The position numbers and the translations under genes were made by a program. The notes under the pieces are model-generated. The model saw only the letters and a program-made list of their open reading frames with translations, was not told where the DNA came from and did not search any database. 64,000 nucleotides of DNA from Peptoniphilus stercorisuis (GTDB lineage Bacteria; Bacillota; Clostridia; Tissierellales; Peptoniphilaceae), in NCBI RefSeq assembly GCF_017874395.1, contig NZ_JAGGLJ010000007.1, forward strand, positions 45,476 through 109,475. The letters are read 5' to 3'. The stretch's first letter is position 1. Each line of letters starts with the position of its first letter. Shown piece after piece: positions 28,372-36,719 of this stretch.

Positions 28372-29907
28372 CTATTGAATATTAAGTTTAACTTTTTCTT
28401 CTACTGCTAAAAGTAAACTTCTATCTTCTAAAACTTTTGTAGCTTTTTCAAGCTCATCATATATTTCAATTTCACTATCATGATCTATTGATTTTACACT
28501 TTTTCTAAAAGTATTATATGCAATTTCTGTTCCAACACCAAGTTTAAATTCTTTTTCTCTAAATTCAATTGCTTGACAAGCAGCCATTATTTCAGTTGCA
28601 ACAATTCTTCTTGAATTCTTTACAATTTCTCTTGCCTTTCTAGCTGAAATAGATCCCATAGATACAAAATCTTCTTGATTTTCACAAGATGGTATTGAAT
28701 CTACTGAAGCAGGATGTGATAAAACTTTATTTTCAGAAGCAAGTGCAGCTGCTGCATATTGTGTTATCATAAATCCTGAATTAAGTCCTGGATGTTTTAC
28801 TAGAAAAGATGGAAGTCCTGATAATTGATGATTTACAAGTCTTTCAAGTCTTCTTTCAGATACATTTCCTATTTCTGATGTTGCTATTGCCAAAAAGTCA
28901 AAAGCTTGAGCTACTGGCTCTCCGTGGAAGTTTCCTCCTGAAATAACATCACCATCTAATGTAATAATTGGATTATCTGTTCCTGCATTTATTTCTATAT
29001 CCACCTTATCAAGTACAAAGGCAATTGAATCCTTACTTGCACCGTGAATTTGTGGCATACAGCGAAGTGAATAAGCATCTTGAACCCTTAAATCTGCTGT
29101 ATGAGTTATAAATGTTGATCCCTCTAAAAGTTCTCTTATATTTTTAGCAGTTGCAAGACATCCCTTATGAGGTCTTATTAAATGAAGCTTTTCATAAAAA
29201 GCATCTATAATTCCCCTATGTGCCTCCATAGATAAAGCTCCTGCTATATCTGATAATTTTAATAACTCAACTGCATCATATGTTGCAAGTGCGCCTATTG
29301 CTGTTAATATTGTAGTTCCATTGATTAAAGCAAGTCCCTCTTTTGCAGCAAGTTTAATAGTCTTTATACCAGCAAGATCCATAGCTTCTTTTCCACTTAG
29401 AAGTTCTCCATTATAATATGCACGACCAAGTCCAAGCATTGGAAGAACCATATGAGCAAGTGGCGCTAAATCTCCTGATGCTCCAAGTGATCCTTTTTCT
29501 GGAATATGTGGAATAACATTTTTGTTTAACATCTCTAAAAGTATTTCTACTGTTTCAAGTCTTATTCCTGAGTATCCCTTTACAAGTGAGTTGATTCTAA
29601 TAAGCATTGCCGCTCTAACTTCATCTTCCCTTAATGGATCACCAAATCCACTAGAATGCGTTCTAATTAAGTTTTCTTGAAGCTGTGAACTATCCTCTTT
29701 TGAAATATTCACATTACATAGTGAGCCAAAACCAGTGGTTACACCATATACTACTCTTTCCTCTGAAATGATATCTTCTACAATTTTTCTAGAAGCTAAT
29801 ACTGCTTCAATTTGATTTTCTGAGATAGTAACATGAGTATAGTTTCTTGCAACATCAACTAATTCATCAATTGTAAGATTGTCTCCTGTTAATACTACAT
29901 TGTTCAT
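28372..29907 (-). CDS. hutH: Histidine ammonia-lyase
   Basis: The 511 residues match HutH. The Ala-Ser-Gly triad that forms the MIO prosthetic group is in GSLGASGDLAPLAHM near residue 145. Other family segments are YGVTTGFGSLCN, RINSLVKGYSGIR and QDAYSLRCMPQIHGA. It converts L-histidine to urocanate and ammonia. No hutU, hutI, hutG or formimidoyltransferase lies nearby, so only the first step is encoded here. The upstream carrier gene is a plausible partner but has its own terminator. Confidence 0.95.
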   Translation of the reverse strand: MNNVVLTGDNLTIDELVDVARNYTHVTISENQIEAVLASRKIVEDIISEERVVYGVTTGFGSLCNVNISKEDSSQLQENLIRTHSSGFGDPLREDEVRAAMLIRINSLVKGYSGIRLETVEILLEMLNKNVIPHIPEKGSLGASGDLAPLAHMVLPMLGLGRAYYNGELLSGKEAMDLAGIKTIKLAAKEGLALINGTTILTAIGALATYDAVELLKLSDIAGALSMEAHRGIIDAFYEKLHLIRPHKGCLATAKNIRELLEGSTFITHTADLRVQDAYSLRCMPQIHGASKDSIAFVLDKVDIEINAGTDNPIITLDGDVISGGNFHGEPVAQAFDFLAIATSEIGNVSERRLERLVNHQLSGLPSFLVKHPGLNSGFMITQYAAAALASENKVLSHPASVDSIPSCENQEDFVSMGSISARKAREIVKNSRRIVATEIMAACQAIEFREKEFKLGVGTEIAYNTFRKSVKSIDHDSEIEIYDELEKATKVLEDRSLLLAVEEKVKLNIQ

Positions 29908-30086
29908 TCCTTTTCACTTCACTTTCCTAATTTAGTTACTTATATATAAATCTCCTATACTAATTATAAGGCTTTTCTACAAATTTTCAAAGAATTTGTT
30001 TATATTCATCTACAAAAATACAAATATTATTGTATATTATTCTAAAAGTACATTTCTTTATGATGTGATTATATCTAAACAAAAAA

Positions 30087-30107
30087 ATAAAGCCCTAAGG
30101 CTTATTT
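30087..30107 (-). terminator. Terminator after the YuiF-like carrier gene
   Basis: The stem AATAAGCC/GGCTTTATT is followed by seven T on the minus strand. Confidence 0.85.
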
Positions 30108-30113
30108 TTTTAA

Positions 30114-31445
30114 TTATCCTAATATTACAGATCCAATTACTCCTCCTATTATTAAGAAAATATCATAGGCAATAAATGTAGGTACACATGTATCCCAAAT
30201 ATGATTATGTTGCCCATCTATATTTAGTCCAGATGTAGGTCCAAGTGTTGAGTCAGATGCTGGAGAACCTGCATCTCCTAATGCTGCTGCAATTCCTATT
30301 AAAAGAATAATAGAATTTGTAGAAAATCCAAGTTCTAAACAAAGAGGTACATATATTGCAGCTATAATAGGAATAGTTCCAAAAGATGTTCCAATTCCCA
30401 TAGTTATTAAAAGTCCAACTAATAACATTATAAAAGCAGCCATTACTTTTGATCCTTGCATAAAACCTGCAGCTGCTGTTACAAGTTCCTTTACTCCTCC
30501 ACCTTCTTTTAATACATTTGCATATCCTGCAGCCACAAGCATTACAAAGGCAATGAATCCCATCATTTCAATTCCGCCAGTCATAATTTCATCTATTTCA
30601 GACCATTTTATACATCTTGTTATGATCATTGTAAAAAGCCCTGAAATTGCTGCATAAGGAAGTGATTTTGTAATTATAGAAACAACTGCTGTTACAATAC
30701 ATGCAGCTAATGCTCCCCAAGCTTCCCTTGTCATTTTTACATCTTCTTTTTTTTCTTTTTTTAATTCTGTAATTTCAATATCCTCATATTCTCTGTCTTT
30801 TCCATAAAGGAAAAACACACAAAATATAAGTCCAACAAGCATTGAAAGTCCACCTATCCACATAACTCTACCTGTGTCAGAAACACTAATCATAACTCCA
30901 TTATCAGAAATATTTTCAACTAATAAATTGTGAAATATAAGTCCAAAACCAATAGGAATTGAAACATATGGAGCTTTTAGACCAAAGGTAAGAGCACAGG
31001 CCATTGCCCTTCTATCTACTTTTAACTTATTCATAAGAGGAATAAGTGGTGGTATTAAAATTGGAATAAATGCAATATGAACTGGAACTAAATTTTGAGA
31101 AAAACAAGCAATAAATGCAATAGTAAAAATAAGTAAAAATTTTTTCTCTCCAACTACCTTTGAAACTTTTTTAGTAAGTATTTCTCCTAGTCCAGATTTT
31201 GCAAGACCTACTGCAAAAGCACCTAATAAAATATAACTAAGAGCTGTTCCTGAGTTTGCTCCCATTCCTGAAATCAAAACATTAATAATACTTCCAGCTT
31301 CATTTGCCGAACTATAAATCGGCATACCTGCTGCTACTCCTCCAACAATTGCTGCTACAAGAATTGATAATAAAACATTGAATTTCACAAGACATAATGC
31401 ACACATGACTATTACTGAAATTACAACAGGATTAAATAATAGCAT
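30114..31445 (-). CDS. Na+/H+ antiporter-family carrier, YuiF-like (possible amino acid transporter)
   Basis: The 443 residues have about 11-12 membrane segments and the conserved SYILLGAFAVGLAKSGLGE, IAFIPILIPPLIPLMNKLKVDRRA and DAGSPASDSTLGPTSGLNIDGQHNHIWDTC segments of the NhaC-like/YuiF group. Members are annotated as Na+/H+ antiporters, but several behave as amino acid carriers. Because hutH follows on the same strand, histidine uptake is an attractive inference, not shown. The ATG at 31445 has AAAGGAG nine bases upstream. Confidence 0.82.
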   Translation of the reverse strand: MLLFNPVVISVIVMCALCLVKFNVLLSILVAAIVGGVAAGMPIYSSANEAGSIINVLISGMGANSGTALSYILLGAFAVGLAKSGLGEILTKKVSKVVGEKKFLLIFTIAFIACFSQNLVPVHIAFIPILIPPLIPLMNKLKVDRRAMACALTFGLKAPYVSIPIGFGLIFHNLLVENISDNGVMISVSDTGRVMWIGGLSMLVGLIFCVFFLYGKDREYEDIEITELKKEKKEDVKMTREAWGALAACIVTAVVSIITKSLPYAAISGLFTMIITRCIKWSEIDEIMTGGIEMMGFIAFVMLVAAGYANVLKEGGGVKELVTAAAGFMQGSKVMAAFIMLLVGLLITMGIGTSFGTIPIIAAIYVPLCLELGFSTNSIILLIGIAAALGDAGSPASDSTLGPTSGLNIDGQHNHIWDTCVPTFIAYDIFLIIGGVIGSVILG

Positions 31446-31598
31446 AAATATTCTCCTTTTATATGATACCGTGATAAACTAATAACGTAATGAAAGCATT
31501 ATAACATAATTTATATATCTTTATAAGGCTTTTTAGTAAATTCTTTTAACAACTTAATGTAATATAGTATTTTATTCCACTAAATTTATAAAGTTTCC

Positions 31599-31628
31599 TT
31601 GAAATTACTTTTACTTAAGATATATAAT
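31599..31628 (+). promoter_or_regulatory. Promoter of the thiT TPP riboswitch
   Basis: TTGAAA, an 18-base spacer and TATAAT; the predicted start is near 31635, just ahead of the aptamer. Confidence 0.7.
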
Positions 31629-31649
31629 ATTACATAGAATATTAATACA

Positions 31650-31728
31650 GGAATAGGGGAGCTTTTTGCTGAGAGGAAATATTTTCGACCCTTAAGCTGA
31701 TCTGGATAATCCCAGCGTAGTGAATTTC
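31650..31728 (+). promoter_or_regulatory. TPP (thiamine pyrophosphate) riboswitch
   Basis: GGGGAGC, GCTGAGAGG, GACCC, CTGATCTGGATAATCCCAGCG and the closing GTGAATTTC follow the THI-box consensus in order. GGAAT (31650-31654) pairs with ATTTC (31724-31728) as P1. It precedes thiT directly. Confidence 0.96.
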
Positions 31729-31761
31729 TACACATCTATATCTTAAATATTTGATGTTTCA

Positions 31762-31780
31762 GCACCTGTTTGAAAGGTGG
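31762..31780 (+). promoter_or_regulatory. Hairpin that can hide the thiT ribosome binding site
   Basis: CACCT pairs with AGGTG across a seven-base loop, and the right arm is the thiT ribosome site (GAAAGGTGG). This is a likely expression platform for the TPP riboswitch, acting on translation; the switching partner is not obvious. Confidence 0.55.
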
Positions 31781-31786
31781 AAAACA

Positions 31787-32311
31787 ATGAAAAACAACAA
31801 GACAAAAATGTTAGCTGAGGCAGGAGTAATGATTGCTCTATCACAAATTTTAAGTTATATTAAATTTATTCAAATGCCTCAAGGAGGAACAGTTACTCCA
31901 GGAAGTATGGTTCCTATTATTTTATTTGCACTTTTATGGGGTGGCAAGTATGGAATGATGGCATCTGTAACTTATGGTATTTTACAATTTATTCTAGGAG
32001 GAGCTTTTACTCTTCATCCATTATCCATATTACTTGACTATTTATTAGGATTTGGCGTTTTAGGTGTTGCAGGATTTTTTAATAAGAATTTTAAATCTTC
32101 AATATTTGGAACAATGCTTGCAGTATTTTTAAGATATATATCTTCATTCCTATCAGGATGGTTAGTATTTGGTATGTATGCACCTGAGGGAATGGCACCA
32201 TGGCTATATTCTCTAGGATATAATGCAACTTATATGATACCAGAACTTATTATTACTACTATTGTAATAGCACTAATTTATAAACCTATTAGAAATGCTT
32301 TACAAAAGTAA
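31787..32311 (+). CDS. thiT: ECF-type thiamine transporter substrate-binding subunit ThiT
   Basis: The 174 residues form six membrane segments. The family motif EAGVMIALSQILSYIKFIQMPQGG opens the protein, and the C-terminal WLYSLGYNATYMIPELIITT carries conserved thiamine-site residues. It is the S-component that binds thiamine; the EcfA/EcfT energy unit must be encoded elsewhere. The ATG at 31787 has a clear AAGGTGG site, so the upstream in-frame ATG at 31754 is rejected. The TPP riboswitch upstream agrees with the substrate. Confidence 0.95.
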   Translation: MKNNKTKMLAEAGVMIALSQILSYIKFIQMPQGGTVTPGSMVPIILFALLWGGKYGMMASVTYGILQFILGGAFTLHPLSILLDYLLGFGVLGVAGFFNKNFKSSIFGTMLAVFLRYISSFLSGWLVFGMYAPEGMAPWLYSLGYNATYMIPELIITTIVIALIYKPIRNALQK

Positions 32312-32340
32312 TACAATAACTAAATTTTAGCAAATCTATT

Positions 32341-32372
32341 AGAAGGAAGTATTAATCTTTCTTCTTTTTTTA
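32341..32372 (+). terminator. Terminator after thiT
   Basis: AGAAGGAAG pairs with CTTTCTTCT (one G-T) and is followed by a long T run. Confidence 0.8.
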
Positions 32373-32513
32373 TTTTTTTGTAATATAATAATTAATAGAT
32401 TTTCAAAATACTAATTTTTTGGTATTATGTAATCTTAGTACATAATTTGGGCTAAAATTTAAAGTTTCTTAAATGAAGCTTAATTTATATTATAGAAATA
32501 GGAGTAGTGAACA

Positions 32514-33341
32514 ATGAACTTTTTTGATGAAAGACCAATAGGTCTATTTGATAGCGGAGTCGGTGGACTAAGCGTTCTAAAAAAAATGCGTGAAGTTTTC
32601 CCTAAAGAAAATTTTATTTATATAGCAGATACTCTTAGAGTACCCTATGGCGACAGAAGCCCTGAGGAAATAAAAAACTTTACAATACAGTGTTTTGGAA
32701 TCCTAAAGGAACAAAATATAAAATCTGGCATTATAGCTTGTAACACCTCTACCTGTTATGGACTTGATGGTGTCTGTGAAACTTACGACTTCCCAACACT
32801 TGGAGTTGTTCTTCCTGCTATAAAAGATGCAATAAAAGCAACAGACAATAAAAAAGTTCTTTTACTTGGAACAAATGCAACAGTAAATAGTGGACTTTAT
32901 GAAAATACAATGAGCTCTTTAGATTCTGAAATTGAAATTAAATCTCAAGGTTGCCCAGATTTAGTTGTGGCAATAGAAGAAGGACATGGCGAAGATGATA
33001 TAGGATATGAAATATGTAAACAATACCTAGACCCCTATAAGGACTTTGACTATGATACATTAATCCTTGGATGTACTCATTTTCCACTAGCAGAATCAAA
33101 TATAAGACTTGTACTTCGTGAACAAGAAAAAGATGTTAGAATAGTTAATCCAGCTTTTGCAACAGCTAAAGAAATGGAAGAACTTTTAAAAAATGAAAAT
33201 AAATTAAATAATAAAGGATCAGGAAAAATTAAGTTTTTAGTATCAGGAGATGAATCTAAATTTAAATTTGTAGCAGCAGATGTTTTAAATTTAAGAGAAG
33301 ATGAAATAGATATTGAAAAATTTAATCCAGAATCAAAATAA
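32514..33341 (+). CDS. murI: Glutamate racemase MurI
   Basis: The 275 residues have both catalytic cysteines: ACNTSTCYG near residue 78 and LGCTHFPLAE near residue 188. The substrate loop GLFDSGVGGLSVL and PYGDRSPEEI are also present. It supplies D-glutamate for peptidoglycan. The ATG at 32514 follows AGGAG. It stands alone, with a bidirectional terminator after it. Confidence 0.96.
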   Translation: MNFFDERPIGLFDSGVGGLSVLKKMREVFPKENFIYIADTLRVPYGDRSPEEIKNFTIQCFGILKEQNIKSGIIACNTSTCYGLDGVCETYDFPTLGVVLPAIKDAIKATDNKKVLLLGTNATVNSGLYENTMSSLDSEIEIKSQGCPDLVVAIEEGHGEDDIGYEICKQYLDPYKDFDYDTLILGCTHFPLAESNIRLVLREQEKDVRIVNPAFATAKEMEELLKNENKLNNKGSGKIKFLVSGDESKFKFVAADVLNLREDEIDIEKFNPESK

Positions 33342-33342
33342 A

Positions 33343-33368
33343 AAAAGACTAGTTAAACTAGTCTTTTT
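33343..33368. terminator. Bidirectional terminator
   Basis: AAAGACTAGTT/AACTAGTCTTT with A and T runs on both sides, between murI and the convergent amidohydrolase gene. Confidence 0.87.
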
Positions 33369-34524
33369 ATTTTTTATATACTATTTCACCATTTATAATT
33401 GTATATTCAACTTTATAATCTAAGTCTTTTAGTGGATTTTTATCAGTTATTACAATATCTGCATCTTTATTGATTTCAATACTTCCAACTCTATTATCTA
33501 TTCTTGCAATTTCAGCTGGATTTATAGTTATTGCCTTTAGAGTTTCATATTCATCAAGCCCTTCAGATGCTGCAAGTCCTGCACAAAGTGGTAAATACTC
33601 TAGTGGTGTAACTGGTGAATCTGTTGTAATTGCAATTTTCATACCTGCTTCATTTAATATTTTTGGACCTTTAAAGGATTTGTCTTTTAATTCAAATTTA
33701 GTTCTATGTCCAAAACTTGGTCCAACTATTGCTGGAAATTTTTCCATTGCAAGTTCTTTTGCAATATTATGTCCTGATGTGCAGTGATCAAGTGTAATAT
33801 TTAAATCAAACTCTTTTGCAATTCTTATTGCAGTAAAAATATCATCTTCTCTATGAGCATGTACTTTTAATGGAAGTTCTTTTTTCAGTACTGGAATTAA
33901 TGCTTCGTATTTCATATCAAAGGAAATATCTTTTCCAGATTCTTTTTTATTCATATATTCTTGTGTCTTAAATAATGTCTCTCTAAAAATTGCACTTATT
34001 GCCATTCTTGAAGCTGGAGATTTACTTAAATTTCCATATACTCTTTTTGGATTTTCTCCAAAAGCACATTTCATTGCAACATTTTCTTTAATAATCATAT
34101 TGTCTATTCTATTTCCATAAAGTTTAATAGCACTACATAGTCCACCTATTATATTTGCACTTCCTGGACAAATAACAGCTGATGTAACACCTTTTTTATA
34201 GGCTTCTTTTAAAGTTTCATCTTGTGGATATATTCCATCTATTGCACGAAGTTGTGGAGTTATTGGATCTGTTGCTTCATTTATATCTGCCCCTTCTTTT
34301 CCAATAGCTGATTCGTGAAGTCCAATATGTGAATGAGCATCTATAAAACCTGGATATATAAATTTTCCCTTTGCATCTATTACTTCACATTCTTTATTTA
34401 TCTCTTTATTTATCTCTTTATTGATTTCTTTTATCTTTCCATCTTCTATAAGTATTGAAAAACCCTCTAACACTTCACATTCTTTATTCATTGTATGGAT
34501 TTTTCCATTTTTAATAATTAACAT
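33367..34524 (-). CDS. Amidohydrolase family metal-dependent hydrolase
   Basis: The 385 residues show the amidohydrolase TIM barrel. Metal ligands are visible as HSH in FIDAHSHIGLHE, H in LKVHAHREDD, H in ITLDHCTSGH and D in ITTDSPVTPL. It resembles the imidazolonepropionase-like branch widely found in Clostridia, whose substrate is mostly unassigned. Near residues 34-48 a KEIN motif is repeated three times (12-bp DNA repeat) in the first beta-sandwich. A role in histidine breakdown is tempting given hutH 4 kb away, but unsupported. Confidence 0.85.
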   Translation of the reverse strand: MLIIKNGKIHTMNKECEVLEGFSILIEDGKIKEINKEINKEINKECEVIDAKGKFIYPGFIDAHSHIGLHESAIGKEGADINEATDPITPQLRAIDGIYPQDETLKEAYKKGVTSAVICPGSANIIGGLCSAIKLYGNRIDNMIIKENVAMKCAFGENPKRVYGNLSKSPASRMAISAIFRETLFKTQEYMNKKESGKDISFDMKYEALIPVLKKELPLKVHAHREDDIFTAIRIAKEFDLNITLDHCTSGHNIAKELAMEKFPAIVGPSFGHRTKFELKDKSFKGPKILNEAGMKIAITTDSPVTPLEYLPLCAGLAASEGLDEYETLKAITINPAEIARIDNRVGSIEINKDADIVITDKNPLKDLDYKVEYTIINGEIVYKK

Positions 34525-34632
34525 ATGTCCTCCTTGTAATGTAATATCACTTTGCTTAATTAAATATTATATACCTAATAAAAAATAAATACACTTTTTC
34601 TTAATTTTTATATTTATTTTTAAAATTATGCC

Positions 34633-34662
34633 TTGATTTATGTCAATTTACCAGGGTATATA
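34633..34662 (+). promoter_or_regulatory. Promoter of the encapsulin operon with possible FNR/CRP-type site
   Basis: TTGATT, an 18-base spacer and TATATA give a reasonable promoter. The -35 box is part of TTGATTTATGTCAA (34633-34646), which differs from the FNR consensus (TTGAT, four bases, ATCAA) at one base. A regulator bound there would block the promoter. Confidence 0.45.
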
Positions 34663-34705
34663 GATAAAGAACGTTAATAATGTAATTGATATAAGAGGTG
34701 AAAAT

Positions 34706-35056
34706 ATGTCTACAGATTATCATGAACCAGCAAGTGAACTATCAAAAGAAGCTAGAGATATGACTCGTGCTTTAAGATCACTTATTGAAGAAGTTGAGGC
34801 AGTTCTTTGGTATATGCAAAGAATTGATGTTGCAACTGATGAAGAGTTAAAAAATATTATGCAACATAATGCCGAAGAAGAAATGGAACATGCAATGATG
34901 AGTTTAGAATGGCTTAGACGAAATCAAAAGGGATGGGACAAAAATATTAGAACTTATCTCTTAAAAGATAAGCCTATTTTAGAACTTGAAGAGGAAGCAA
35001 CTAGTGAGGAAAATAGTTCTACTGACTCTACTTCTCTAGATATTGGGGAACTATAA
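34706..35056 (+). CDS. Encapsulated ferritin-like protein (EncFtn), encapsulin cargo
   Basis: The 116 residues form a two-helix half-ferritin. Iron ligands of the EncFtn family are present: E28, E29 and W35 in SLIEEVEAVLWYMQR and E58, E59, H62 in HNAEEEMEHAMMSLEWL. They keep the spacing of the Rhodospirillum rubrum protein with an offset of three. After residue 92 comes an acidic, disordered linker ending in SLDIGEL, which looks like the short peptide that docks cargo inside a Family 1 shell. The enzyme oxidises Fe2+. The encapsulin gene begins 9 bases later. Confidence 0.92.
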   Translation: MSTDYHEPASELSKEARDMTRALRSLIEEVEAVLWYMQRIDVATDEELKNIMQHNAEEEMEHAMMSLEWLRRNQKGWDKNIRTYLLKDKPILELEEEATSEENSSTDSTSLDIGEL

Positions 35057-35065
35057 GGAGGCAAT

Positions 35066-35866
35066 ATGGATATTTTAAAAAGACAGATAGCACCTATTTC
35101 TACCGAAGCATGGAAAGAAATAGATGAAGAAGCTATCAAAGTAATAAAAAGTATAATTACAACTAGAAAAACTCTTATGCTAAATGGACCTAAGGGGTGG
35201 AACTATACTGCAGTTCCTACAGGAAGGCTTATTGATTTAGATTCTCCTAAAGATGAAGACTCCATCTGTACAGGTATTTACGAAATGCAAAATCTCGTTG
35301 AAGCAAGAACTACATTTGAACTTAATAAATGGGAACTAGACAATATTCAAAGAGGTGCTAAGGATATTGATTTTGATAATCTATATAAAGCTGTTGAAGA
35401 ATTAGTACTCTTTGAAGAAAAATCAGTATATCACGGATACGAAAAATCAAATATAAAAGGTCTTTGCGAAACTGCAACAAATAAGTTGAAATTTGGAAAA
35501 AATGGAAATGAAATTTTAAAAAATATTGGTGATGCAAAATATATGCTTTACAATGCCTATATTAGACCACCTTTTAATTTAATAGTTTCTCCAGAGTTTT
35601 TTGATATAATTAACATCTTATATGATGGTGGAAATTTAATTAAAAATATTGAAAAACTAATTGAGGGAAAAGTTATTAGATCTAAAATCTTAAAAGGAGC
35701 TTTGCTTCTACCAGTAAGAAATGAAGATCTAGAGCTTACTATTGGACAAGATTTTTCTATTGGATTTGAAAAAGAACTTGAACATACTGTTAAGCTATTT
35801 ATAACAGAGTCCTTTACTTTTAGATGTCTTGACAATGACAAAGTAATATACTTTGAAAATTTATAA
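35066..35866 (+). CDS. Family 1 encapsulin shell protein
   Basis: The 266 residues match the HK97-fold encapsulin (linocin/CFP29) family in length and motif: MDILKRQIAPISTEAWKEID at the N-terminus, LNGPKGWNYTAVPTGRL, and the C-terminal DFSIGFEKELEHTVKLFITESFTFRC. It should assemble into a 60-subunit nanocompartment of about 24 nm that stores iron oxidised by the EncFtn cargo. It has a strong AAGGAGG site and is followed by a terminator, so this is a minimal two-gene system. Confidence 0.95.
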   Translation: MDILKRQIAPISTEAWKEIDEEAIKVIKSIITTRKTLMLNGPKGWNYTAVPTGRLIDLDSPKDEDSICTGIYEMQNLVEARTTFELNKWELDNIQRGAKDIDFDNLYKAVEELVLFEEKSVYHGYEKSNIKGLCETATNKLKFGKNGNEILKNIGDAKYMLYNAYIRPPFNLIVSPEFFDIINILYDGGNLIKNIEKLIEGKVIRSKILKGALLLPVRNEDLELTIGQDFSIGFEKELEHTVKLFITESFTFRCLDNDKVIYFENL

Positions 35867-35874
35867 AATAATTA

Positions 35875-35902
35875 AAACCCCTCTTAATTAATAGAGGGGT
35901 TT
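35875..35902 (+). terminator. Terminator after the encapsulin gene
   Basis: AAACCCCTCTTA pairs with TAGAGGGGTTT and is followed by TTTCTTTT. Confidence 0.9.
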
Positions 35903-35972
35903 TTCTTTTATAATACAAATTAAAATTTTAATATATGATATAGTTAAGTTAGGCTAATATTAAGGAGGTATT

Positions 35973-36698
35973 ATGAAAACTTTTAAAAAACTTTTTATAT
36001 TATTATGTATTTTTATATCTATTCCCTTTACTGTATATGCTAAAAATAATTTAAAAATATGTATTGATGGAAATTATATCTATACTGATAAAAAAATATT
36101 TATCAAAAATAATAGAGCCCTAGTTCCCATAAGAGTTATTACTGAAAATCTTGGATATATTGTAAATTGGGACAATTCAAAAAAAGAAATATTGATTTCA
36201 GAAGATGTAAATAATTCTAAGACTAAAACTATTATTTTAAAAATAGGAGATGAAAAAATAAATATTCTGGATTTTTCAAATAGTGATGATTTAATTAATT
36301 ATACATATACTCTAGATGCATCTCCTGAAATAATAGATAATACTACTTATATTCCAATTAGAGCTATTGGAGAGATTTTTTCTTATAATGTAAATTGGGA
36401 TAATTTAGAAAAAACAATTATTTTAAATAATAGAAATTTAAATGAAAAGGAAAATTTTTGCAAAAATTGTAATGAGAAACAAGTTCAAATAGACAGTCTA
36501 AATAAACAAAAGTCAAAAAATATAAAATCTAAAAATATAAATAATAAAAATTTAGATTTAATTAAGGGCAATAAAAATTCTAAAATTTATCATATAAAAG
36601 GCCAAAGATATTTTGATTCTATAAATGAGAAAAATATAATTTATTTTAATTCTGAAGAAGATGCCAAAAAATCAGGCTATAAAAAGTCAAAAATATAA
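35973..36698 (+). CDS. Secreted protein with copper-amine-oxidase-like stalk domain
   Basis: The 241 residues start with a Sec signal peptide (about 1-23, ending VYAK). Two stalk-type repeats follow: ALVPIRVITENLGYIVNWDN and TYIPIRAIGEIFSYNVNWDN, the hallmark of the CuAO N-terminal domain used as a wall or surface module in Firmicutes. A CKNC motif and a Lys/Asn-rich linker come next. The final 40 residues (YHIKGQRYFDSINEKNIIYFNSEEDAKKSGYKKSKI) match no family I can name with confidence. AAGGAGG precedes the ATG. Function unknown. Confidence 0.72.
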   Translation: MKTFKKLFILLCIFISIPFTVYAKNNLKICIDGNYIYTDKKIFIKNNRALVPIRVITENLGYIVNWDNSKKEILISEDVNNSKTKTIILKIGDEKINILDFSNSDDLINYTYTLDASPEIIDNTTYIPIRAIGEIFSYNVNWDNLEKTIILNNRNLNEKENFCKNCNEKQVQIDSLNKQKSKNIKSKNINNKNLDLIKGNKNSKIYHIKGQRYFDSINEKNIIYFNSEEDAKKSGYKKSKI

Positions 36699-36719
36699 GC
36701 ACCCAATGGGTGCTTTTTT
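36697..36719. terminator. Bidirectional terminator
   Basis: AAGCACCC/GGGTGCTT with an AAT loop and T run, between the stalk-domain gene and the opp operon end. Confidence 0.85.

Noticed and set aside
31615..31746. Long outer stem TTAAGATATA/TATATCTTAA around the TPP aptamer
   Set aside because: The left arm overlaps the region up to the -10 box of the likely promoter and would not be in the transcript.
33367..34524. Imidazolonepropionase (hutI)
   Set aside because: Metal motifs fit the superfamily only in general, and the gene is not in an operon with hutH.
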